A DNA stretch of 19,955 nucleotides from positions 1-19,955 of the forward strand of contig JABYQS010000510.1 of NCBI GenBank assembly GCA_022592435.1, read 5' to 3'. Below the pieces are notes generated by a model that had not been told where the DNA came from, did not search any database, and was given only the letters and a program-made list of their open reading frames with translations. This document shows, in pieces, positions 9,678-17,664 of the stretch. Origin of the DNA: Cerioporus squamosus (lineage: Eukaryota > Basidiomycota > Agaricomycetes > Polyporales > Polyporaceae). Both the position numbers and the translations under genes were made by a program. Each line of letters begins with the position of its first letter. Position 1 is the first letter of the stretch.

Positions 9678-10630
9678 TTGAGTGGGAAAGGCGTTGCCTA
9701 CTGGGGTGGGTTGCTTACTCACCGAGCTCAGGAGGTGTTGTCACGAGAACGCAGACGCAGTCAGAGAGGTCAGAATACCTATCGGATAGATAGGGAGTGT
9801 TGCTCAGACGGGGAGGCGCTTCAGGTTTCCGTACGCGACAACGGGAGTGCCCTGAGAGGGAATCAAATCTAGCTCAACGCAGATATGAAGCTGCAGTAGC
9901 TGCAGGACGAGTTTGGGTACTGGGTATCCCCTGAAGTCGCGGGCGGGACGAGATGTTACTCCGTCGGTGAAGTGGGAGTTGAAGTTGTTTCGTAATACTC
10001 CCATTGCCGAAACGTTCAACTCTCCATATAGAGGCACTCTGAATTTTGTCCTATGTGTACAGGTCTACTCCACTGAACCTCCTCACTACTAATACGAACA
10101 GCTAACGTTGATTCGCGTTAAACCAGGGAGGCCGCAGGCGAGACGGGGCCGGCAATTGCTGGATTATCGACTGCAACGACGCAACGACTTTCACTTGAAC
10201 TTCAAGTTGAGCGAACGAACTTTGCTCACTCTTATGAGATCAAGTCCATATTGTTTCGGCTCAAGGCTAAACCACAACGCGTTGTTTCTCCAGAAGATGC
10301 GAAGACCTAGTACTCTACTAGTACAGCGAGGATCTGAAGGGTGATTGGTAAGTTAGTACTTCCTGGAGTCCCGCGGAGCCTCTACGTGACATCCCAGCTT
10401 TTTTCGCCGTACCGTCCGGGTATCAGGCAGCCATCGCTCATAGTATATTCTCGAGTACCTTGATGTTCCTCTGGAAGAGTGGAAAGCTGGCTGACTGGCT
10501 GAAATGTGCAGGGACGCTGAGCAGGAATCGCTCATAGCGGGAACTCGACGACGTGGAGTATGGAGACCGGAACCTGTCACCCTGGCGGCGTCCTCGCAGG
10601 GAGGTCAAGATCGTTGTGCTGATGCTCATG

Positions 10631-10666
10631 GCCGTTGGGGAATGTGTTCATCCTCTTCCCAACGGC
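10631..10666. promoter_or_regulatory. Hairpin upstream of the chitinase start codon
   Basis: GCCGTTGGG (10631-10639) and CCCAACGGC (10658-10666) are perfect complements. The inner AA/TT can extend the stem past one bulged G. It lies about 100 bp before the chitinase ATG, in the promoter or 5' leader. A regulatory role is only inference. Confidence 0.4.
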
Positions 10667-10762
10667 GAACTGCATTCTACAGCAGGGCATATGAACTGTC
10701 ATCATACGTCTGTAAGAGGGTACTTCACTCTTCCCTGACTTCCCGCCGTCCCCACTTCCGGC

Positions 10763-12855
10763 ATGGCTCCTGCCAGTCGGCCCCTAGTGGCAACATATGC
10801 CCTTTCTCTGACCGTACTAGCTCGATGCGCTTTTGATATGACACGGTCGGATAATGTGGGCACCTCAATAATCTCGGGTACTCGCCAACACTAATGCCAT
10901 TTCCGCAGGTCGTTGTGTGAGTGGATGTGGCGTCCACCGGAGTGTCATCTCACTTATGCGTTGACGTGACTAGCTACTGGAGACAAAGCGATTCTGACTC
11001 CAGTCCGACACTGGAGCAACATTGCGTGCGTATCTCGCATTCCTCCCAGTTGCTGATGAATAACCTGAAGGATTACTGTAGCTCAAGACAAACGCCAACA
11101 CGATTCCTATCGCTTTTGTTGACAGTTTGAAGGGTGGTTTCAGCCATAACGTCAGCACTCCCCGTGACATTCTTCAATCCATCGTGCTCTGTACTCAGTC
11201 CTATCCTATGTTCTTCCAGTTGTGCAGCTCGCAGGGATGCGAGCATGATGCGAAGACTTGCCAGAAGCAGGGCAAGATGTTGACGATATCCATTGGAGGC
11301 GCTGACGGCCACATTACGTTTTCCTCAGAAGAAGAAGCGAAAGGCTTCGGGGAGATCACATACAACACGTTCCTCGGAGGGGCAGCCCAAGGCTCGACGC
11401 GCCCTTTTGGGTCCGTTGTGCTTGACGGGTATGTACTGATGTCGTTGCCGCTGGAACACATGGATCTGCGCGATTCACTGACACTGTCGTGTGGCGTGCC
11501 ATAGGATTGACCTCGACATCGAGAACAGCAACACGAAGTACTATGTTGACATGGTACAGACTATTCTGAGCAAGAACGACGGCCACAAGTACTACATCAC
11601 CGGTGCGCCACAATGTTACGGACCTCCCGACGAGTACCTAGAAGCGTGAGTGAACAAACACGGATACTTATGCACGTCACTAACATGAATGCAGGGCATT
11701 GCGGCAGGTGCCTTTTGATGCCATCTATGTACAGTTCTGTAGGTTGTGGAGAACGGCATCGGATCAGATGGACATCCGCTAAGGCACTACTGCAGATAAC
11801 AACGAACCTTGTCAATTAGACCCGAAGGACGACAAGCTAAACTTCGGTGCTTGGTAAGCGACTCGGACATAGTCTATTGAACGACACTAGCCTCACCCCT
11901 CTGTCAGGAAAGACTGGGTGGAAGCAAACGCCGTGAAGAAGGACACGAAGATCTATATCGGTGCAATGGCCGACCACACCCCCACGGATACGGGTTACGT
12001 GGAGCCCCAAATTCTTGCGAGATTCGTCAACGAGACCCGCAATAAATACCCAGACACGTTCGGCGGTGTCATGTTCTGGGATGCTGGTTTGACATACAAA
12101 AGTACGTAGTCAATTGGTGCAACGTCAAGCACGGACTCATGTAGGTCTTGCAGATGGTATCGACAACTATATCAAGACCATCCTGACTACAGGGAGCGAC
12201 TGCGACACATCAACCAGCTGCACTAAGGATGGCCGCGGCTCGTCGTCTTCGGAAGGCAGTTCACCGACCACCACACACTCTGGCGGGCGCCCACACCGTA
12301 CTTCCTCTGCGGATGATCCTGATTCATCTTCGTGGGCTCAGGAGACCACCGATGTGGCAATGCTCACCTCACACAAGAGCAAGCCACCGCATAGCATGAA
12401 TGACGGGGACTCGAGGGCTCCCAGCGCGACTTTGTGGATCGCCACTACACCAGGAACTGCTACCGCACCCGCTAGTACTGGGATCTCCGACACGGCATCT
12501 CCTGCCGCGTCTGAGTCTTCCTCCGCTTCTACCGATTTCGCCACAGTCAAGTGCAAATGCGCGAAGCCATGGGACGAGGATACCAACGTAAGTACGCTGC
12601 TTAGCGTTCTTCCTTACTACTGTCTGACGAGTGTTGCATGGCAGTACAAGAGGGGCTATCGAGTCGTACACAAGTGAGTCTGCCTCGCACGGATGCCCTC
12701 GCCCGCTGAGACTTCCTCAGGGACAGGCTGTACAAGGCGAAACGAGCGGCCTTAGGAAGCGACCATACTCCTCAGCCTACAGGTGCGTTGTAACTTTGAA
12801 TGATCGCGTCTCATGCAGTAACCTCCACGACTCAATAGGCTCGTCGGACGTATAG
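10763..12855 (+). CDS. Secreted GH18 (class III-type) endochitinase with Ser/Thr linker and chitin-binding-like C terminus
   Basis: This enzyme hydrolyses beta-1,4 links of chitin in the fungal wall or outside the cell. Exons are 10763-10855, 10909-10916, 10974-11025, 11082-11428, 11505-11645, 11695-11738, 11796-11853, 11908-12101, 12154-12587, 12645-12673, 12721-12782 and 12839-12855. All join in phase to give 492 residues. Residues 1-23 form a signal peptide (LVATYALSLTVLARCA) followed by FDMTRSDNVVVYW. The catalytic signature DGIDLDIE is at 166-173, with E173 as proton donor; ISIGGADG precedes it, and YVQFYNN and FGGVMFWDAG follow. Residues of about 330-440 are a Ser/Thr/Pro-rich linker. 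The end (KPWDEDTNYKRGYRVVH, DRLYKAKRAALG) resembles a CBM5/12 chitin-binding module in which an aromatic residue may be replaced (AKR rather than AKW). The second exon is only 8 nt. A 69-bp in-frame stretch (11151-11219) could be read as an intron, but I kept it as coding. The last exon is the least certain. Confidence 0.9.
10909..10916 (+). other. 8-nt microexon of the chitinase gene
   Basis: GTCGTTGT lies between a TTCCGCAG acceptor and a GTGAGT donor. Joining 10855 to 10909 and 10916 to 10974 gives DNVVVYW, exactly where class III chitinases have SRSDN-x-x-VYWGQ. Without it, the signal-peptide exon and the catalytic exon do not share a reading frame. Confidence 0.8.
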
Positions 12856-13184
12856 ACGTACAAGGGCAAATGCGACACCGGTGCGAGCCGACGAGACGTA
12901 CTACTACCACCGCGTCTTGATCTTCAACTCTGAGGCGGTATCCCATAGCAGCTAGTCATCATTATAGAGTCACCACCACTCTTGCGACATTATTTCCATG
13001 CCCTGGCTGCGCTAGGGTTGTGTACACTACTGTAATATCGAGCACAATATCTCTTTCGCCTCCTCGTTACTTACAGTTAGCGCGTATATCCCGCAAATGG
13101 AAGTCAGAACTGCTCTTGCGAGCATCGACACAAGCTTGTCTGCAACCACCACCACCACGATCATCTCAACCATGGTCTAGCATA
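12856..13184. other. Intergenic region between chitinase and RAD51D
   Basis: It should hold the chitinase 3' end and the RAD51D promoter and leader. After a possible chitinase stop at 12853-12855, the frame beyond it (YKGKCDT) is open for a short way. The final 90 bp contain an upstream ORF, listed separately. I see nothing else. Confidence 0.4.
13097..13180 (+). promoter_or_regulatory. Upstream ORF in the RAD51D leader
   Basis: An ATG at 13097 opens a 27-codon frame rich in Thr that ends with TAG at 13178-13180, only 4 nt before the RAD51D ATG at 13185. Its second in-frame ATG at 13172, in a strong ACCATGG context, is followed by a single Val codon and then the stop. If transcribed, it would sit directly in the path of scanning ribosomes and could lower RAD51D translation. 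The position of the transcription start is not known. Confidence 0.45.
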
Positions 13185-14599
13185 ATGCGCATCCAACAAC
13201 TTGTTCCTCCACTCGGTGCCGACCTGGCCAATGCTCTCCAGGAGATCGGTATCAAGACGGACACTGACCTCCTGCTCGCCCATGATCCTCTGACCATCTT
13301 CGCCAAGCTCCCAGCAGGACATGGCGTCACCCTGCGTCAGTTCCGCGACATTCTCGCCCAGGTTACGGAGCTAGCCGCTGCGCCGCCGGTTTATGGAGAC
13401 AAGCTCCTCGAACAAGAGATGAAGCGGCAGGAAGACATTTACGCGGACGATATGCTCCTGGGCGTCCCCGAGGTCGACGCGCTCCTCGGTGGCTTCAATC
13501 CTCCGCGAGTAATCGAACTCTCGGGGAATACGGGCTCCGGAAAGACAGTAGGTTTCGCAGGGCGTCGAACGGGAATCACGCTGACGGTCATCTCATAGGC
13601 ACTCGCGCTACAGTTGGCACTCCGCCACCTCGCCAGAACCGCGAACTCCAGCGTCCTCTGGATAGATACTGGCGGAGAGTTTTCTCCTGAGCGCGTCGCT
13701 CTCCTCCTGGAGCAACTCGAAGGACCTGTGACTACCTTGTTTCCTCCTCCAGCTCTCACATGAAGCACTGACAACCGCGCGGGCAGCACTCCCACACAGC
13801 CCTGGAACGGCTGCAGGTTTCCCTAGCATTCGACATCGAAGCGGCTCACGAGGTGCTCGAGGCTGTCCGGCAAGCCCTCTCGGCGGCGCAAGATCATGGA
13901 GAAATGGACGAGGGTTCGAGCGCGTCTCCGCTTATTCGGTGCATAGTCATAGACAACATCACTGCGCTGCTGGGACCCACGCTCAGCGCGACGTCGTCTC
14001 AAGGCGAGCTTGCCCTACCATCCACACTGTCACTCCTCGGCACTCATCCTTACGCTTGAGCAGGCCATGCGATTATGACGACCTTCATGCGCCAACTGCG
14101 GGCCTTCGCAGACTTATTCTCTCTTACTATCCTCGTAAGCCCTCTCTTCCGATACAGCGCGAACACGGCTGACTCTGCTTGTTTTGTTCGCAGGTTGTCA
14201 ACACGTCGACAAGGGTAGGTCCGCGAAATCCTCATGCTACAAACACAGAATCGGTCTTCGAGACGGCGCGCAAACCCGGCCTCGGACCCTCCTTCACGTT
14301 CATGACGGACGCAACGCTATGGCTGACGCGGCGGTCGCGTGATGAGCGGGACGGAGAGGCGGACTCGACGATGCACATCGCTGAGGTGTTTCGATCCAAG
14401 CTGACGGTGGGTCTGACCTCCTTGCTCTACTGAGATAGGCGGCTCTGATCGTATACGTAGCGTTCGAAGACCTGGGCGCAGTTCAAGATTAAAAATGGGC
14501 TGCTGGTGAGCACATGAGCGGAACAACCGGCAGCTACGTTCGACTTCCACGCGTCCTTGATGGGTCGAAATATAGACGCGGCCTAATGCGCTCTTCTGA
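13185..14599 (+). CDS. RAD51D: RAD51D-like RecA-family recombination ATPase
   Basis: RAD51D is a RAD51 paralog that helps load or stabilise RAD51 filaments in homologous recombination. Exons are 13185-13547, 13599-13727, 13787-14003, 14064-14134, 14194-14406, 14461-14505 and 14576-14599, all in phase, giving 353 residues. The N-terminal region is the small helical domain (IGIKTDTDLLLAHDP). Walker A is GNTGSGKT at 114-121. The Walker B strand is CIVID at 216-220. RAD51D rather than another paralog is suggested by ALERLQVSLAFDI, which parallels the AFDI segment of RAD51D, and by KPGLGPSFTFM, which parallels its KPALGRSWSF segment. SSQGHAIMTTFMRQLR is split by a GC-AG intron. The last, 8-codon exon is a weak call. 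The gene is tail-to-tail with SERINC, about 100 bp apart. No lesions were seen. Confidence 0.88.
14004..14063 (+). other. GC-AG intron of RAD51D
   Basis: Only a GC donor (CAAG then GCGAGC) restores SSQGHAIMTT across this gap. The acceptor is GAGCAG. Length is 60 bp, like its GT-AG neighbours. No GT donor at this position gives the right phase. GC-AG introns are a known minor class handled by the major spliceosome. Confidence 0.75.
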
Positions 14600-14699
14600 T
14601 AGTTTACTCCGTAAAGTGTCCGTGCGATTCCGCTCGAGATAATCATAGTCGTACAATACTAGTATGTCGTATATCGTCCGTCCACCGTAGAGAGGGGAC

Positions 14700-16549
14700 T
14701 CAATAATCGCCAAACCTGAATGAAGATCGTATCAGCTTCACGTGGCATCCCTCAGAAGGGAGCGTCGAGCGTACCTGTCTGGCATGAGGACAGGCGCAAG
14801 CAAGCTCCAGATGTACAGAAGCATGCAGATCCAGCTTGACACCACGCGCATCCACATTGCCACTTCCGAGCGGCCAATGTAGACGTCCTGGTCGTGGTTT
14901 GGGTTCGAATCTGGCTTGACCACGTTCCTGAGGGACCTTGTGAGCAGACCAGCGAGGCGGAGGCAAGCGGAGATGCGTACCAATCTGTGAGGAGCATCGC
15001 AACGTACATCGCGCCGATCGCGAAGATGACATGGAACCACGCGTACTGCGAACATCTGTGTAAGCATCTGTGCCAGCGACAGCCCAAGGCGGATCCACGT
15101 ACGTTATACCGGGTACCGGAACGCTCGTCGTCCCTGGCCTCTCCGGTGATCTCATCCTCGTCCTCGTCTTGGAACTCCTCGTCAAGCGCAGAAGCCGGGA
15201 TCGCACTGCACAGTTGATAGATCAGTGCACCGCCTAGAAGAGACAACGCATGACGAACCCAGCTTCAACCGCAGCAAGGAGCGCCTGGTACCGCGGCGAC
15301 TCGGTCCTCCCAGGCTGCGTGTTGACTACGCCGAGCTCTGCGTGGTGGTCGTCTTCAGGCAGCTGAATGGTGCCCTTCCTGTCCTTCCCGACCAGCGCTC
15401 GGCTCTGCGTGGCAGCCCTGCTCGTCGAGTACGCGATCGCCAGGAACGTGAACACAGCGCCGAGGAACAGAGTCGTGTACTGCGTCCCGGAGCCACGGCG
15501 CAGCGGGTTGCATGCGTTGTGATCGTGGTTGCCGACGGCGGACATGATGAGATATGTGCAGTACACTGCGACCATGCTTGATTGCGCCAGACCGGAACGC
15601 GGGTTGTACTCCTGGACGGTCGGGTGGACACACATGATGGTGATGAGGATGCACAGCGCGAGGTTGAACGAGATGAAGAAGCGGTTGAGCGTGCAGCCGT
15701 CCCCGGCGAAGAAGGCGTACAAGACCCCGGTGAGCGCGATGGTGGCGATGTACATGCCCCCGGTGGAACCGATGAGGATCCACTGCCAGAGGTTCGAGTT
15801 CGAGTTCTCCCAGTTCTCAAGGCATGTCTCGGACCAGGTGTGTGCGAAGTCGACGAGGAGGACGAGACCGAGGAGGATGAATATCGAGGCACCGATCATG
15901 GAGACGTAGTTGCCCCAGAACATGAAGAAACCGTTCGGGATGAAGAACGATACGACGATGAGGACGAGCCATAGGAGAACCTTGGGACCCCACCAGCCGT
16001 TCTGAATGGCGGCGCGCTTGTCCTTCGTGTCTTGTACGCCGATGAGGGATGAACCTACGAGGAGGTGGAACAAGGAGAGCGCGAAGCAGATGCGGTGGAC
16101 CTGGTGGCGAGGTCACAGCCTGGATTTCTGGGCAGAGTAGATGCGGACTCACAGCAAGAACTCCGTAGCACTTGTCTCCCTCGCAGTCCATCTTCAAGTA
16201 TCCATGGCTCAGCTTCTCGATCTGCTCTATGATGATCGGTGACTTCATGAGCCATGCGAGCATGGAGTTGAGACAGAAGATCATCTGCGCGTAGGTTGTC
16301 AGCCTCCTGCTTAGCCCATAGTAGTCAGCACTCACCGCAAAGCCGACACGAGTAGCGATAGAGGAGTTGCAGTTACATGACTTGCAGAACATCGACGCTG
16401 CGTCCTGGGTGAGCTCCGACCCCAGCCGCGCCGCGTAAGTATCGCAACTTACCCGCTGTCGACGTGAAGCAGAACGCCAGCCCTGCAAGGCATGACGAAG
16501 CAACAGTTCCGAACGCACCAGCTAGTGGGAAAGAGAGCAGAATGCCCAT
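14700..16549 (-). CDS. TMS1: TMS1/SERINC family multi-pass membrane protein
   Basis: SERINC proteins are polytopic membrane proteins first linked to serine incorporation into lipids and later described as lipid scramblases. Exons, in gene order, are 16453-16549, 16336-16397, 16153-16284, 15259-16100, 15103-15205, 14981-15045, 14775-14936 and 14700-14715. They join in phase to 492 residues, a normal length. Family landmarks are the N-terminal MGILLSFPLAGAFG, the Cys-rich MFCKSCNCNSSIATRVGF, ILLGLVLLVDFAHTWSE, FFISFNLALCI, VHPTVQEYNPRSGLAQSSMV, CTYLIMSA, the acidic loop DEEFQDEDEDE and the C-terminal YIGRSEVAMWMRVVSSW with SLLAPVLMPDRFGDY. About ten hydrophobic segments are visible. An in-frame ATG 11 codons upstream (16582) exists, but MGILLSFP is the conserved start. 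It is divergent from DUF1748, with 291 bp between the ATGs. No lesions were seen. Confidence 0.95.
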
Positions 16550-16840
16550 CGTGGGCGACGGGATGGTGATGGTTTCGCGCAAGGATGTACGGAGACAAAT
16601 GGACTTACCGGAGACTTACCAGGACTTATCCTGCCATATCAGGGTGTTATCGGCAGGATAATACATATCCTCTGGCCTCCGTGTCTCTGCCGACCAGATG
16701 CGGAAGCGCATCGGCAGCACTACTCTCATGGTCTCGAGCGACGAGCTGGCCTTTACTCACCTCTAAGCCGCCACCATTGAATCTGAACTCGCCAGTACAC
16801 AACTTCCCACCGTCTCGTATACTCCAGCAGCCACAACATC
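16550..16840. promoter_or_regulatory. Divergent promoter region of SERINC and DUF1748
   Basis: The 291 bp between the two start codons must hold both promoters and leaders. Near the SERINC side there are three GACTTA-type words (GACTTACCGG, GACTTACCAG, GACTTATCC at about 16600-16630), followed by the hairpin at 16626-16661. Confidence 0.6.
16626..16661. repeat. Perfect 10-bp inverted repeat in the divergent promoter
   Basis: TTATCCTGCC at 16626-16635 is the exact reverse complement of GGCAGGATAA at 16652-16661, with a 16-bp spacer. It could be a dimeric protein-binding site or a hairpin; which one is not visible from sequence. Confidence 0.75.
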
Positions 16841-17113
16841 ATGATTGGAAGAGTCACGCACCTCCTGTTCGATGCTGCCCTGGTCAGCACGGTGTTGGCG
16901 GGTGTGCGACGGTCGAGTGGATTCACGTACGTGTATCTGACATGCCTAGAGGACCGTTGCTGACGTGCGTATAGCATTGAGACGGAGAAGATCTCCGATG
17001 GTACATTGCGCTCCGCCACGGAGAAGTACCTCGGGTTCGGGGAGACCATCTTCGACATGATCCAAGGGACTGCAGTCAACAGTCAATACTTCAAACGCGA
17101 CTCGAGGAAATGA
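16841..17113 (+). CDS. DUF1748 small conserved fungal protein (74 aa)
   Basis: Two exons, 16841-16926 and 16975-17113, join over a 48-bp intron with the split codon AC|C. The product starts MIGRVTHLLFDAALVSTVLAGVRRSSG, continues TIETEKISDG, and ends ATEKYLGFGETIFDMIQG plus a short basic tail. That pattern (short N-terminal hydrophobic stretch, LAGVRRSSG, then a final KYLxxGE segment) fits the DUF1748 family of small fungal proteins. The budding-yeast member is reported as mitochondrial; the molecular function is unknown. Length matches the family. Because both exons are short, the gene is easily missed by ORF scanning. Confidence 0.85.
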
Positions 17114-17664
17114 GTTTATCTGGGATAGACGGGGCTGGCATTGGGCTTTATGTATTGGAGTATGTATCCGGATCAAATTCGCTCTCCCCTCACCTCTTGC
17201 TGGTTTACCTTCGGAACCAAGCAGGTTGGCGATACCCCCGTTTTGGTGAGTTGTCCCTCCTCGGACGATCAGAGCTCTGTGATTGTCCCGAAACACGCCG
17301 ATGGAGGGCTAGTTGACCCCGTCAACTTGCCGTCAACGTCTCCAAAATGCGTGTTTGACCGGACCAAGTCACAGAAGGAGTGGTCCGGTCCAATCTGTGA
17401 CAGCCAAGTTGTTATGCACACCGTCGGGCACGCATCAGTACATCGCGTCCCTACGCACGAAGTCTGTTCGGTGTACGGATACCCAGCGAACCCTAGTGGC
17501 ACCGTCTCCTGTGCGCACTCGCGTGGTACTTGTGACGGTCCGTCAGACATATTCCACCTCACACCGGTGAGTCCCGGATCACATCAAGTACAGGGTACTC
17601 GGTTGATTATATATTCCCCTACCACAGGTTCCATTGACGATCCATCCAGCTCCTCTCCATCGCA
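17114..17664. other. Intergenic region upstream of the alpha/beta hydrolase
   Basis: A long open frame crosses this stretch, but it has no motif and runs into the hydrolase gene in another frame, so I do not call a gene. It should contain the DUF1748 3' end and the hydrolase promoter. A TATATATT word is near 17606, about 55 bp before the ATG. The interleaved inverted repeats at 17357-17401 lie here. Confidence 0.45.
17357..17401. repeat. Two interleaved inverted repeats (A-B-A'-B' order)
   Basis: Arm A GACCGGACCA (17357-17366) is the exact reverse complement of TGGTCCGGTC (17381-17390). Arm B GTCACAGA (17368-17375) is the exact reverse complement of TCTGTGAC (17394-17401). The two pairs are interleaved, not nested, so a single strand could form a pseudoknot, or two dimeric sites could overlap. 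It lies about 265 bp upstream of the hydrolase ATG. Confidence 0.7.

Larger units (their letters stand above)
9201..10762. other. Gene-poor spacer between sulfite oxidase and chitinase
   Basis: I recognise no gene. A 129-codon frame on the minus strand (9333-9722) and a 125-codon frame on the plus strand (9416-9793) overlap, and neither has a known motif. Small features are an imperfect 33-bp tandem repeat at 9617-9677, an ACTTGAA-C-TTCAAGT palindrome near 10197, and a hairpin at 10631-10666 close to the chitinase start. The last few hundred bases should contain the chitinase promoter. Confidence 0.45.

Noticed and set aside
11026..11081. Apparent frameshift between the YWRQ region and NTIPIAFV in the chitinase
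   Set aside because: A normal 56-bp GT-AG intron (GTGCGT...TGTAG) joins the two parts in frame, so no lesion is needed.
11151..11219. Possible 69-bp intron in the chitinase (AAC|GTCAGC ... TTCCAG)
   Set aside because: It is a multiple of three, has no stop, and its removal would make the loop before TCQKQGK much shorter than usual in the family. Kept as coding.
14215..14249. Short GT...AG segment in RAD51D that could be an intron
   Set aside because: At about 31-37 bp it is shorter than any other intron here, and reading through stays in frame.
14903..14916. GGGTTCGAATC, similar to a tRNA B-box
   Set aside because: It lies inside a coding exon of SERINC and no cloverleaf forms around it.
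15326..15892. 188-codon Ser/Arg-rich minus-strand frame and nearby plus-strand frames in the SERINC gene
   Set aside because: Shadow frames of the large SERINC exon.
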